DNA of 64,000 nucleotides from Novosphingobium percolationis (GCF_020179425.1 NZ_JAILYM010000001.1:124001-188000); one strand, 5' to 3'; shown: positions 7,988-17,146, numbered from the stretch's first letter. A program made the numbers and translations. Notes: generated from the sequence alone by a model not told the origin.

Positions 7988-9556
7988 ATGACCCTCGAAA
8001 CGACCATCGCCCGCGCCCGTTCGCAATCGCTCTCGGGAATGCTGCGCCGGGTGGCCGAACGGCACGCGAGCAGGACCGCCATCATCTGCGGCGATGTTTC
8101 GTGGACCTACGCCGAATTCGTGGCCGAGATCGACCGGCTCGCCTCGGGCCTGCGCGCGCTCGGCATCGTGGCAGGGGACCGCGTCGCCATCCTTGCGCGC
8201 AACAGCCACGCCTTCATCGCGCTGCGCTTTGCCATCGCGCGTGCCGACGCGGTTCTGGTGCCGATCAACTTCATGCTCAATGCAGAGGACGTGCGCTTCA
8301 TCCTCGACCACGCGGGCGCGCGCGTCCTGTTTGCCGATGCGACCACGATCGAGGTTGCCCACGCCGCGCGCGGGGCCAGCGTCGAACACCTCTTCGGCAT
8401 CGACGGTGAAAACGTCCCGCCGCCTGCCGGCGTTCCTTCATGGCAGATGCTGATCCACGACGAACCGCTGCCGCAGGAAGAGCGTGGCGGCGAGGACATG
8501 CTCCAGATCGTCTACACCAGCGGCACAGAATCCCGCCCCAAGGGCGCGATGCTCTCGCACAACGCGGTCCTGTGGGAATACCAGAGCTGCATCATCGACT
8601 GCGAATGGACGCCCGATACGGTGGCGCTCCACGCCATGCCGCTGTTCCACTGCGCGCAGCTCGATTGCCACATCGGCCCCGCGCTCCACGTCGGCGCGCG
8701 CAATATCATCACCGGCACCCCGTCGGCGGACAACATTTTGCGCCTGCTGACCCAGCACCGCATCACCTCGTTCTTTGCCCCGCCCACGGTGTGGATTTCG
8801 CTGCTGCGCGCGCCCGAAATGGCCGCGTCCGACCTCTCCGCGCTGGAAAAGGGCTATTACGGCGCCTCGATCATGCCGGTCGAAGTGCTGCGCGAACTGC
8901 GCGCGCGCCTGCCGCAGCTGCGTCTGTGGAACCTCTACGGCCAGACCGAGATCGCGCCGGTCGCCACCGTTCTGTTCCCCGAAGAACACGCTACCCGCCT
9001 CGGCTCGGCAGGACGCCCGACTCTCCATGTCGAAACCCGCATCGTCGATGATGCGATGAACCCGGTCGCGCCGGGCGAGATCGGCGAGATCGTCCACCGC
9101 TCGCCCCAGCTCCTGACCGGCTACTGGAACGATCCCGAACGCACCGCCGATGCCTTCGCGGGCGGCTGGTTCCACAGCGGCGACCTCGGCACGATCGACG
9201 CCGATGGGTACATCACCGTGATCGACCGCAAGAAGGACATGATCAAGTCCGGCGGCGAAAACGTCGCCAGCCGCGAAGTGGAAGAAGCGCTCTACCAGCA
9301 CCCTGCCGTCAGCGAAGTCGCGGTGATCGGCCTGCCCGATCCGCGCTGGATCGAAGCGGTGACCGCCATCGTCGTCGCACGCGAAGGCCACGCCCCCGAC
9401 GCCTCCGACATCCTCGCCCACTGCGCCGCGCTGCTGTCGAGCTTCAAGGTGCCCAAGCGCGTGATCTTCGTCGAAACCCTGCCGCGCAACGCCAGCGGCA
9501 AGATCCTCAAGCGCGAACTGCGCCTCTCGCTATTGGCGGAACAGCCCAACGCATAA
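7988..9556 (+). CDS. Fatty-acyl/aryl-CoA synthetase (AMP-binding, ANL superfamily)
   Basis: 522 residues. The AMP-binding signature YTSGTESRPKGAM is at about residues 176-188, the A5 motif is LYGQTEIAP, the hinge region has GYITVIDRKKDMIKSGGENV, and the C-terminal catalytic lysine motif is PRNASGKILKREL. It activates a carboxylic acid to its CoA thioester via the adenylate. A cytoplasmic location is expected. It follows the TonB receptor, so it could activate the acid produced from the imported substrate. The ATG at 7988 has only a weak upstream GAAAG. Confidence 0.92.
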   Translation: MTLETTIARARSQSLSGMLRRVAERHASRTAIICGDVSWTYAEFVAEIDRLASGLRALGIVAGDRVAILARNSHAFIALRFAIARADAVLVPINFMLNAEDVRFILDHAGARVLFADATTIEVAHAARGASVEHLFGIDGENVPPPAGVPSWQMLIHDEPLPQEERGGEDMLQIVYTSGTESRPKGAMLSHNAVLWEYQSCIIDCEWTPDTVALHAMPLFHCAQLDCHIGPALHVGARNIITGTPSADNILRLLTQHRITSFFAPPTVWISLLRAPEMAASDLSALEKGYYGASIMPVEVLRELRARLPQLRLWNLYGQTEIAPVATVLFPEEHATRLGSAGRPTLHVETRIVDDAMNPVAPGEIGEIVHRSPQLLTGYWNDPERTADAFAGGWFHSGDLGTIDADGYITVIDRKKDMIKSGGENVASREVEEALYQHPAVSEVAVIGLPDPRWIEAVTAIVVAREGHAPDASDILAHCAALLSSFKVPKRVIFVETLPRNASGKILKRELRLSLLAEQPNA

Positions 9557-9658
9557 GCACTGGCTGCTTATTAAGTTTCACTTGACAACCTATCGCAATT
9601 CCTCAAGCGACATTTGCGCAAATCCGTGCATGGCACGCGCCTCGTTATGGGGAATTGT

Positions 9659-10597
9659 ATGGGTCAGGCTTGCGAGGCGGAAAGTCCGCCACCCTTTGAT
9701 CTGGAGCCGGTGATCGCCGGTCTGCGGCAGGTCCGCGACGACTGGCGCGGCGGGCAGGATCGCCACGCCGAATTCGGGGCGCTGGGCTTTCCTTCACGCC
9801 AGGCGATGTCGCGCGTCATCGACGTGATGTCGGCCGCGCTGTTCCCGCTGCGGCTCGGGCCCCCCGACCTGCACCTTGAAAGCGAGGACGAGTTCGTCTG
9901 CGCCAGCCTGCAGACCGCACTCCCGCTGCTCGCCGCGCAAGTGCGGATGGAACTGCACTACAGCCGCCATGAACGCGGGTCCGAAGCGATCGAACGCGCG
10001 GTCAAGGCCATCGTCGAGGAGCTGGCGCGCCGCCTGCCTGAAATCCGCCGCATGATCGATACCGATCTCGAAGCGGCCTATGCGGGCGATCCCGCAGCGC
10101 GCAGCGTCGATGAAGTGCTGCTGTGCTATCCCTTCGTCACCGCCGTGATCCACCACCGCATCGCGCACGAACTCTACACGCTCGGCGCGCCGCTGGTCGC
10201 GCGCCTGATCGCCGAGATCGCGCATTCGCGCACCGGGATCGACATCCACCCCGGCGCGCAAATCGGCGAAAGCTTCTTTATCGACCACGGCACCGGCGTC
10301 GTCATCGGCCAGACCGCCATCATCGGCAACCGCGTGCGCATCTACCAGGCGGTCACACTCGGGGCGCGCAGCTTCACCACCGACGCGGAAGGCCACCTCG
10401 TCAACGAACCCCGCCACCCGATCATCGAGGACGATGTGACGATCTACGCCGGGGCGACCATCCTCGGCCGCATCACCATCGGGCGCGGCTCGGTGATCGG
10501 CGGCAACGTCTGGCTGACGCGGTCCGTGCCCGCGTGCAGCCGCGTGCGCCAGACCCAGCCTAGCGTGAGCATCGAAGCCGCCGACTGCTTCGACTGA
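9659..10597 (+). CDS. cysE: Serine O-acetyltransferase (CysE/EpsC type)
   Basis: About 312 residues. A helical N-terminal domain is followed by the left-handed beta-helix acetyltransferase domain (HPGAQIGESFFIDHGTGVVIG), with the active-site His-Asp pairs. It makes O-acetylserine from serine and acetyl-CoA, the carbon acceptor for sulfide in cysteine synthesis. This suits its position beside the organosulfur operon. The ATG at 9659 is chosen because GGGGA lies about 6 nt upstream; ATG 9647 is the alternative. A TTGACA at 9582-9587 may be the -35 element, although I see no convincing -10. Confidence 0.87.
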   Translation: MGQACEAESPPPFDLEPVIAGLRQVRDDWRGGQDRHAEFGALGFPSRQAMSRVIDVMSAALFPLRLGPPDLHLESEDEFVCASLQTALPLLAAQVRMELHYSRHERGSEAIERAVKAIVEELARRLPEIRRMIDTDLEAAYAGDPAARSVDEVLLCYPFVTAVIHHRIAHELYTLGAPLVARLIAEIAHSRTGIDIHPGAQIGESFFIDHGTGVVIGQTAIIGNRVRIYQAVTLGARSFTTDAEGHLVNEPRHPIIEDDVTIYAGATILGRITIGRGSVIGGNVWLTRSVPACSRVRQTQPSVSIEAADCFD

Positions 10598-10599
10598 GG

Positions 10600-11262
10600 T
10601 CAGGACACGGTTGCGGCCACCTCCGGCAGCTGCGCCAGCACGGTCTCCGCCTCGGTCCGCACCAGCCAGTCCGGGCTCGCGTCGATGTAGCGAATGGTGT
10701 GGTCACTTTCGAGGATTACCACCGCCGGTTCGGTGATTTCGTAGCTTTGCGTGCCCAGCGTTGCGCCGATCCATGGCTGGCCCGGCTGCACCGCCGGCTG
10801 GTCTTCGGGCAGGAAGGTCAGCCCCAGCGTGCGGCCCAGCGCATAGTCGGGATCGGAGAACGTGGGGAAGCGCAGGCCGTGCCGCTCGGTCGGGCCCTTG
10901 TCGACCGGAACTTGGGCGCTGACAGCCAGCAGTGGAATGCCCGCCGCCGACAGCACCGGTTCCAGCGTCTCGTTGTAATAAGGCAGGGCGATGTTGCACG
11001 CCGGGCACCCGCCGAAGCGGAAGAACACCAGCACTGCCGGACCATGCGCGAGCAGCGTCTCGCTCGACACGGCCCGGCCGTCGGCATCCACCAGCGTGAA
11101 CGGGGCCAGCTGATCGCCTGCGCCGGGCCTGCGCGCGGGATCAAACCGTTCGACCAGCACGCGCCGCTGCGCCGCGTTTTTCTCCAGCTGTTCCTTCGGC
11201 CAGCTCCGTTCGCGTTCGGCCTGAAGCTCGGCGAACTGGGCTGCAAGGCTTCTCGTGCTCAT
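10600..11262 (-). CDS. Peroxiredoxin-like protein (AhpC/TSA, redoxin fold)
   Basis: 220 residues with a thioredoxin-like fold and a CPAC redox motif in FRFGGCPACN. An N-terminal ~60-residue helical extension precedes the redoxin core. It would reduce peroxides or act as a thiol oxidoreductase. RBS AAAGGAT lies 7 nt upstream. It converges with the serine acetyltransferase, with 2 bp between stops, and lies 112 bp downstream of the LysR gene on the same strand. A link to sulfur starvation and oxidative stress is plausible but not shown. Confidence 0.8.
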   Translation of the reverse strand: MSTRSLAAQFAELQAERERSWPKEQLEKNAAQRRVLVERFDPARRPGAGDQLAPFTLVDADGRAVSSETLLAHGPAVLVFFRFGGCPACNIALPYYNETLEPVLSAAGIPLLAVSAQVPVDKGPTERHGLRFPTFSDPDYALGRTLGLTFLPEDQPAVQPGQPWIGATLGTQSYEITEPAVVILESDHTIRYIDASPDWLVRTEAETVLAQLPEVAATVS

Positions 11263-11374
11263 CGTCGTGATCCTTTCGCTTGGTCGGGATTCACGGAGCT
11301 AGGCCCGCGTCCGGCGCGGGGAAAACGAGAAGCGAGCGCAGGCGCTTGAGTGTTGCTGATAGAACCGCCGCGCC

Positions 11375-12220
11375 TCAGGCCGCCTGTGCCAGCCCCGCCA
11401 GGGTCTCGCGGGTCAGTTCGGCCAGCCGCTGCGTCGCCGAATCCAGTGCATTTGCGGTCTGCAGCACGCACGATATCGAAGGCAGGTCGGGCAGACCCGC
11501 ATCCTGGATCGGCGCATCCCGCAGGAACAGGTGCGTGCGGCAGGTAATGCCAAGGCCCGCCTGCACCCCCGCGCGCAGCGTCGTCAGGTTGGGCGTTTCG
11601 ACCGTGATCCGAAACCGACGCCCGGAATCCTCCAGCGCGCGGATCGCCGCCTCGCGAAAGCGGCAGGGCTGTTCCAGCACGGCCAGCGGGATCGTTTCGC
11701 GCGCGGCCAGCGCCGGATCGCCGTACCAGGCCATCGGCGCGTGCGTCACCGCCGCCGGATCGTTGGGCGCGGCAAAGCCCAGCACGATGTCGAGCTGGCG
11801 CCGCTCCAGCAGACCGATCAGTTCCGCCGTGCCAGCGATGCGCGAATAGATCTGCGCGTCGGGGTGCAGTTCGGCAAACTGCGCCAGCAGGCCCGACAAC
11901 AGCATCTCGGCAAAGTCCTGCACCATCCCGATCCGTGCGGGGCCCGCGAACTGCCCGGCGGTGACGGCGGCCACGGCCTCGTCGTGCAGTGTCAGCACCT
12001 TGCGTGCGTAGTCCAGCATCAGCTCGCCTGCCGACGTCAGCGTCAGGCGGCGGCCATCGCGGTGGAACAGCGTCTGTTGCAGCAGGTCCTCCAGCCGCTT
12101 GATCTGGAGGCTCAGTGCCGACTGGGTGACGAAGACCTTTTCCGACGCGTTGAGCATCGAGCCCGTATCGACGATCGCGACGAACGAGCGCAGGAGATTG
12201 GTCGGCAGATTGACCGGCAT
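11375..12220 (-). CDS. LysR-type regulator, divergent from the sulfur operon
   Basis: 281 residues. A winged helix-turn-helix (residues ~5-65, with SMLNASEKVFVTQSALSLQI) precedes a LysR substrate-binding domain. The start is the ATG at 12220; an upstream extension of the frame lacks family similarity. It is divergent from the SsuC-like permease gene, the usual geometry for a LysR activator of the neighbouring operon. Candidate control of sulfonate/thiol use is inferred from context. It is a general LysR protein and I could not assign it to CysB, Cbl or SsuR. Confidence 0.88.
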   Translation of the reverse strand: MPVNLPTNLLRSFVAIVDTGSMLNASEKVFVTQSALSLQIKRLEDLLQQTLFHRDGRRLTLTSAGELMLDYARKVLTLHDEAVAAVTAGQFAGPARIGMVQDFAEMLLSGLLAQFAELHPDAQIYSRIAGTAELIGLLERRQLDIVLGFAAPNDPAAVTHAPMAWYGDPALAARETIPLAVLEQPCRFREAAIRALEDSGRRFRITVETPNLTTLRAGVQAGLGITCRTHLFLRDAPIQDAGLPDLPSISCVLQTANALDSATQRLAELTRETLAGLAQAA

Positions 12221-12516
12221 GGCGGGGGGCCTTGGAATTCGAGGAGCGGGGATGGGGCCGCTGCGGTGGTCCGCCGGGCGGTCTCGATGCACCGCATTTA
12301 GGCGGCGTCACTTTATCAATCAAAATAGTAGAGGTTCTGATCGACAAAGCAAGGGTTGATTGCCGGCTTGCCGCGCCGCCCGCACGGCTCGTCGTCCTAA
12401 CACGCTGAAATTTGGCTCACTATGAGGGATTCTGATAGCCGTGGCTTAAATCTCAATTGTCTTGGTAGAGTTTTGAGCGGAGTTTGTTGAAAGCCATCCC
12501 CTCGAGTGTTCCGTGC
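12221..12516. promoter_or_regulatory. Divergent promoter region between LysR gene and sulfur operon
   Basis: A 296-bp non-coding stretch, AT-richer than its neighbours. It holds two versions of the box TCAAT-N5-T-N-GTAGAG: a weak one at 12316-12333 and a strong one at 12453-12470. The strong one recurs before the TonB receptor at 20539. No terminator is visible. Confidence 0.6.
12453..12470 (+). promoter_or_regulatory. Sulfur-operon box, copy 1
   Basis: TCAATTG followed by TC and TTGGTAGAG, 46 bp upstream of the permease ATG. It matches 16 of 18 positions at 20469-20486. It could be an activator site or an extended core promoter; the sequence alone cannot decide. Confidence 0.55.
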
Positions 12517-13287
12517 ATGTCTTTCATCAACAAACTCGTTAACAGCCGCTGGTTCAGCCCGCTCGCCTTGCTGGCGGCATGGGAAGCCGGTTCGCGCCTC
12601 GGGCTCATTCCCGAACGCACGCTGGCTGCCCCCTCGGCTGTTGCGGGCACATTGTTCGGGATGCTGGTCTCAGGCGAATTGCCAAGCAACCTCGCGGTCT
12701 CCTTCGGTCGCGTGCTGACCGGCCTTGCCATCGGCGTGACCTTCGGCGTGGTCTTCGCGCTGATCGCAGGGCTCTCGCGCAAAGGCGAGGCGGCGGTCGA
12801 TCCGCTGATGCAGATCAAGCGTACGATCCCGACACTCGCGCTGACGCCGCTGTTCATTGTCTGGTTCGGCATCGGCGAAACCCCCAAGATCGCGCTGATC
12901 GCCTTCGCCTCGATGTTCCCGGTCTACCTCAACCTCTACAGCGGCATTCGCGGCGTCGACCTGCGCCTGCTCGAAGGCGCGCGCAGTTTTGGCCTCAGCC
13001 GTGCCGAGCAGGTGTGGCACGTCATCCTGCCCGGCGCGCTGCCCTCACTGCTGGTCGGCCTGCGCTATTCGCTGTCGATCGCGATCCTGGTGCTGGTCGT
13101 GGCCGAACAGATCAACGCCTCGGCGGGTCTTGGCTACCTCATCAACAACGCCCGCGACTTCATGCGCACCGATGTCATCGTCGTCTGCCTGATCGTCTAC
13201 GCCGTGCTGGGTCTTGCCGCCGACTGGCTGGTCCGCACGATCGAAAATCGCGCCCTCGTATGGCGCCCCAGCCTGGTGAAAGCCTGA
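12517..13287 (+). CDS. ssuC: ABC transporter permease, SsuC/TauC family
   Basis: 256 residues, six or so membrane segments, with the EAA loop typical of nitrate/sulfonate/taurine permeases (LLEGARSFGLSRAEQVWHVILPGALPSLLVGLR). It forms the membrane channel of an importer with the ATPase immediately downstream and the lipoprotein at 19506. The ATG at 12517 gives the usual family length. TTG codons at 12484 and 12487, preceded by GGAG, would add ~11 residues, so the start is uncertain. It is the first gene of the organosulfur operon. Confidence 0.9.
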   Translation: MSFINKLVNSRWFSPLALLAAWEAGSRLGLIPERTLAAPSAVAGTLFGMLVSGELPSNLAVSFGRVLTGLAIGVTFGVVFALIAGLSRKGEAAVDPLMQIKRTIPTLALTPLFIVWFGIGETPKIALIAFASMFPVYLNLYSGIRGVDLRLLEGARSFGLSRAEQVWHVILPGALPSLLVGLRYSLSIAILVLVVAEQINASAGLGYLINNARDFMRTDVIVVCLIVYAVLGLAADWLVRTIENRALVWRPSLVKA

Positions 13288-13310
13288 TCCCTCTCACGCG
13301 GAGAACCACG

Positions 13311-14096
13311 ATGGACGCCCGCCTTAACCTCCTGAACAAACCGTCGGTGCCGGCTGCCGAGGCAGAGCCGCCGGTGGTGCGCCTGCGCCATTTCACGCGC
13401 CGCTTCGGTGACAACACCATCCTTGCCGATCTCAACCTCGACATCGCGCCGGGAGAATTCGTCGCGCTGCTGGGCCGTTCTGGCTCGGGCAAGACGACGC
13501 TGCTGCGCACACTGGCGGGTCTCGACAGCACCGAAGGGCAGGACGTGACTGTGCCCGCTTCGCGCGCGGTCGTGTTCCAGGATGCCCGCCTGCTACCGTG
13601 GAAGAAGGTCTGGCGGAACGTCGCGCTCGGCCTCAAAGGCAAGGACGTCAAGGCCCGCGCGGTCGCCGCGCTCGAGGAAGTCGGGCTCGACCATCGCATC
13701 GACGCCTGGCCGCTAACCCTCTCGGGCGGCGAGGCGCAGCGCGTTGCCTTGGCCCGCGCGCTGGTGCGCGAACCCAAGCTGCTGTTGCTCGATGAACCCT
13801 TCGCCGCGCTCGATGCGTTGACCCGGATCAGGATGCACCGCCTCGTGCTCGACCTGTGGCGCGCGCATAAGCCCGCGGTCCTGATGGTCACGCACGACGT
13901 GGACGAGGCCGTCGCGCTGGCCGATCGCATCCTTGTTCTCGACGAAGGGCGCATCTGCGCGCAGGATCGCATCGCCATCCCGCGCGGGGAACGCGGGGAG
14001 CTGGCGCGACCTTATCGGGAGAAGTTCCTCCAGATCCTTGAAGGCTCGGTCCGCAACGACGCGGTGATCCCGTTCCCCGCAGGAGGTGCCCAGTGA
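13311..14096 (+). CDS. ssuB: ABC transporter ATP-binding protein, SsuB/TauB family
   Basis: 261 residues with Walker A GRSGSGKTT, Q-loop in VVFQDARLLPW, signature LSGGEAQR, Walker B LLLLDEP and the switch His in THDVDEA. It powers import through the SsuC-like permease. The start ATG 13311 has GCGGAGAA upstream; 23 bp separate it from ssuC. The 3' end overlaps the thiol dioxygenase start by 4 bp (GTGA), which implies translational coupling. Confidence 0.92.
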   Translation: MDARLNLLNKPSVPAAEAEPPVVRLRHFTRRFGDNTILADLNLDIAPGEFVALLGRSGSGKTTLLRTLAGLDSTEGQDVTVPASRAVVFQDARLLPWKKVWRNVALGLKGKDVKARAVAALEEVGLDHRIDAWPLTLSGGEAQRVALARALVREPKLLLLDEPFAALDALTRIRMHRLVLDLWRAHKPAVLMVTHDVDEAVALADRILVLDEGRICAQDRIAIPRGERGELARPYREKFLQILEGSVRNDAVIPFPAGGAQ

Positions 14097-14716
14097 GCGC
14101 ACTCGTTTCTCCATCGCCGGTCCTGCCGGGCGTGGGCCTTGCCCGCCTGCGCGGCTTCGTCACCAGCCTCGCCGAACTGATCGACGCCACGCGTGACGAG
14201 AAGGGCCTGCTTGAGACCGGCGCGAAGCTGCTGTCGCGCCTCGTCTCGCAGGACGACTGGCTGCCCGATGCCTACGCGCAGCCCGATCCCGATCGCTACC
14301 GCCAGTACCTGCTCCACTGCGACGCCCGCGAACGCTTCAGCGTGGTCTCGTTCGTCTGGGGGCCGGGGCAGGGCACGCCGATTCACGATCACCGCACCTG
14401 GGGCCTTGTCGGCGTGCTGCGCGGCAGCGAGCGGTCGGAACGCTTCGTGCGTAATCCCGACGGCACCCTGCGCCAGATCGCGACCGATGTCCTTCACGAA
14501 GGCGAAGTCGAGGCGGTGAGCCCGCGGATCGGCGACATCCATCGCGTTTCCAACGCTGAGGACCGGCACCCGTCGATCTCGATCCACGTCTATGGCGGCA
14601 ACATCGGCGCCATCGAGCGCGCGACGTACGCGCTCGATGGCACCGCCAAGCGCTTCGTCTCGGGCTATGCCAACACCACCTTGCCCAACCTGTGGGACAG
14701 GTCAGTGCGGTCATGA
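14093..14716 (+). CDS. Cysteine dioxygenase-family thiol dioxygenase
   Basis: 207 residues, cupin fold. The Fe(II) triad is H98 and H100 (IHDHRTWG) with H150 (GDIHRVSN). The segment RYRQYLLHCDARERFSVVSF resembles bacterial 'Gln-type' enzymes such as 3-mercaptopropionate dioxygenase more than mammalian cysteine dioxygenase. It would convert a small thiol to its sulfinate with O2. GTG start with a perfect AGGAGG; overlaps ssuB by 4 bp and the rhodanese gene by 4 bp. Within this operon it may help turn an imported thiol into sulfite (inference). Confidence 0.82.
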   Translation: MSALVSPSPVLPGVGLARLRGFVTSLAELIDATRDEKGLLETGAKLLSRLVSQDDWLPDAYAQPDPDRYRQYLLHCDARERFSVVSFVWGPGQGTPIHDHRTWGLVGVLRGSERSERFVRNPDGTLRQIATDVLHEGEVEAVSPRIGDIHRVSNAEDRHPSISIHVYGGNIGAIERATYALDGTAKRFVSGYANTTLPNLWDRSVRS

Positions 14717-15945
14717 CGGTTCTGCCTGAAGACATCCGCAAGGCGCTGCTGGCGCGCGAGGAGATCGCGCTGATCGACTTGCGCGAGGAAGCGGATTTCG
14801 CGCTCGGCCATCCCTTGTTCGCCGCGCAGATCCCGCTGCGCCGGATCGAGGCCGAAGCGCGTTGGCGCATCCCGCGCCCCGATACCCGCGTGGTGGTCTA
14901 CGACAACGGCGAAGGACTCGTGGCGCCTGCGCTGGACCAGTTGCGCGCGCTCGGCTTCACCGATGCCGATGCGCTCGAAGGCGGACTTTCGGGCTGGCGC
15001 GGAGCGGGCTATGAGCTGTTCGAGGACGTCAACAGCTACTCCAAGGCCTTCGGAGAACTGGTCGAACACCGCCGTCATACGCCCTCGCTGCCTGCCCACG
15101 ACGTGCAGGCCCTGATCGACGAGAAGGCGGACATCGCGATCCTCGACGCGCGTCGTTTCGACGAATACGCGACCATGAGCATTCCCGGCGGGGTCAGCAC
15201 GCCCGGCGCCGAACTGGTGCTGCGCGCCCGCGCCGTCGCGCCCGATCCCGACACCACGATCATCGTCAACTGCGCCGGGCGCACCCGCTCGATCATCGGC
15301 GCGCAGTCGCTGGTCAACGCAGGCCTTCCCAACCGCGTCTTCGCGTTGCGCAACGGCACCATCGGCTGGACGCTGGCCGGGCAGTCGCTCGAAACCGGCC
15401 AACAGCGCCGGGCTCCGTCGCCCGACGGCACGATCGCCGACGACGCGCGCGAGAAGGCGCGCGAGGTGGCCTATCGAGCGGGCGTGCGCCGCATCAACTG
15501 GGCGGAACTGGCCCATCTGCGGCAGGACAAGGCGCGCACGCTGTACCTCTACGATGTGCGCCTGCCCGAAGACTTCGCGGGCGGCCACTTGCCAGGTTTC
15601 CGCAACGCGCAGGGCGGCCAGCTGGTGCAGGAAACCGACCACTTCGCGCCCGTTCGCGGCGCTCGGATCGTACTGGCCGACGACCTCGGTCCGCGTGCCG
15701 ACATGACCGCCTCGTGGCTCGCGCAATTGGGTTGGGAGGTCTTCGTCGTCGAATGGCAGCAAGGCGTCGCGCTCGAAGCCGGCGGCGATGGCGCTCCGAG
15801 CCCACGCGGACCGGAGGGCCGCTACAAGCGCCCCTACGAGGGTACCGACAATGCCGCCGCCGCGATGCAGGCCTATCTCGACTGGGAATTCGGCCTTGTC
15901 GAACAGCTCCGCCGCGATGGCACCCACGGCTTTTTCGTCATCTGA
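14713..15945 (+). CDS. Triple rhodanese-domain sulfurtransferase
   Basis: 410 residues forming three rhodanese-like domains at about 1-115, 120-265 and 270-390. Only the middle one has the catalytic cysteine, C187 in VNCAGRTRS. The equivalent loops of the first (VVYDNGEGL) and third (IVLADDLGPRAD) have Asp. One active and two degenerate domains would make one persulfide-carrying site. The ATG at 14713 overlaps the dioxygenase stop (ATGA). A role in moving sulfane sulfur between operon enzymes is inferred. Confidence 0.88.
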   Translation: MTVLPEDIRKALLAREEIALIDLREEADFALGHPLFAAQIPLRRIEAEARWRIPRPDTRVVVYDNGEGLVAPALDQLRALGFTDADALEGGLSGWRGAGYELFEDVNSYSKAFGELVEHRRHTPSLPAHDVQALIDEKADIAILDARRFDEYATMSIPGGVSTPGAELVLRARAVAPDPDTTIIVNCAGRTRSIIGAQSLVNAGLPNRVFALRNGTIGWTLAGQSLETGQQRRAPSPDGTIADDAREKAREVAYRAGVRRINWAELAHLRQDKARTLYLYDVRLPEDFAGGHLPGFRNAQGGQLVQETDHFAPVRGARIVLADDLGPRADMTASWLAQLGWEVFVVEWQQGVALEAGGDGAPSPRGPEGRYKRPYEGTDNAAAAMQAYLDWEFGLVEQLRRDGTHGFFVI

Positions 15946-15973
15946 TTTCAACGGCTTCAAGAAAGGGTTTCCC

Positions 15974-17062
15974 ATGCCCGTCAAGTTCATCGGTTATATC
16001 GGCTTCAACAACACGTCCGAAATCCACGCCGGCCAGCGCAGCCGCATCCTCGATCGTGATTATGTCGATGCCGCCGCCCGCGCGCAGGAAAAGGGCGGGT
16101 TCGACCGCGTGCTGATCCCGTTCGGATCGAACACGCCCGAAAGCCAGATCGTCGCCGCGCACGCTGCCGCGATTACCGACACGCTCGGCTTCCTCGTCGC
16201 GCATCGTCCTGGCTTTACCCAGCCGACGCTGGCCGCGCGCCAGCTCGCCACGCTCGACCAGCTGTCGGGCGGGCGCGTGGCCGTGCATATCATCACCGGC
16301 GGCGCTGACGAGGAAATGGCGCGCGATGGCGATGTCGGCCCGGACAAGGCGCAGCGCTACGCCCGTACCAACGAATACCTCGACATCGTGAAGCAGGAAT
16401 GGTCGGCGGCGCGCCCGTTCGACCACAAGGGCCGCTTCTACGAAGTGCGCCAGGGCTTCAGCGCGATCAAGCCGGACAATCTGCCGGTGTTCTTCGGCGG
16501 CTCCTCGCCCGAGGCGATCGACGTCGCCGGACGCCATGCCGACGTCTACGCGCTGTGGGGCGAAACGCTGGAGCAGGTGGGAGATTCGTTGCGGCAGGTC
16601 CGCCAGTCGGCGGCGCGCTATGGTCGCTCGCCCGGCTTTTCGCTGTCGCTGCGCCCGGTGATCGCCGATACCGAGGAAGCCGCGTGGAAGAAGGCGGCCG
16701 AGATCGAGGATCAGGTCCGCGCCGCGCGCGAGGCCGCCGGGCTTCCGGTCAGCGGCCACCGCCCCGCCAATGCCGGGTCGCTGCGCCTGCTCGAAACCGC
16801 CAGCACCAACCGCCGCGACGGTCGCCTGTGGACGGGCGTTGCCGCGCTGACCGGCGCGCAGGGCAACTCCACCGGGCTTGTCGGCACGCCCGAGCAGGTC
16901 GCGGAAGGGATGCTCGAATACTACGACATCGGCATCGACCACTTCCTAATCCGTGGCTTCGATCCGCTGGCCGATGCCATCGCCTATGGCGAGCACCTCC
17001 TGCCGCTGGTCAAGGCCAGGGTGGCAGAGCGCGATGCCCGCCCGGTCGCGCTGGCGAGCTGA
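15974..17062 (+). CDS. ssuD: FMNH2-dependent alkanesulfonate monooxygenase (SsuD-like, LLM class)
   Basis: 362 residues, bacterial luciferase-like TIM barrel. LSGGRVAVHIITGG and the residues around RYARTNEYLDIVKQEW match the SsuD group. It would cleave an alkanesulfonate to aldehyde and sulfite using FMNH2 and O2. No flavin reductase (SsuE) is visible in the window, so the reductant must come from elsewhere. The ATG at 15974 has AAGAAAGGG upstream; an earlier open frame is rejected. A small 10-codon frame and a terminator follow. Confidence 0.88.
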   Translation: MPVKFIGYIGFNNTSEIHAGQRSRILDRDYVDAAARAQEKGGFDRVLIPFGSNTPESQIVAAHAAAITDTLGFLVAHRPGFTQPTLAARQLATLDQLSGGRVAVHIITGGADEEMARDGDVGPDKAQRYARTNEYLDIVKQEWSAARPFDHKGRFYEVRQGFSAIKPDNLPVFFGGSSPEAIDVAGRHADVYALWGETLEQVGDSLRQVRQSAARYGRSPGFSLSLRPVIADTEEAAWKKAAEIEDQVRAAREAAGLPVSGHRPANAGSLRLLETASTNRRDGRLWTGVAALTGAQGNSTGLVGTPEQVAEGMLEYYDIGIDHFLIRGFDPLADAIAYGEHLLPLVKARVAERDARPVALAS

Positions 17063-17146
17063 GGGGAGCGCACGTCATGGCCACTGTCCTCGAACGTCCG
17101 CAGCCGTAGGACGAGCTGCGTAGCTGCGGTTTTGATCCCTGAACTT

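Noticed and set aside
6001..8085. A 694-codon minus-strand frame across the TonB receptor and synthetase
   Set aside because: Antisense shadow; it runs across two genes and a terminator and has no recognisable domain.
12316..12333. Weak third sulfur box as an independent feature
   Set aside because: Only 12 of 18 positions agree; it is reported within the finding and not as a separate annotated site.
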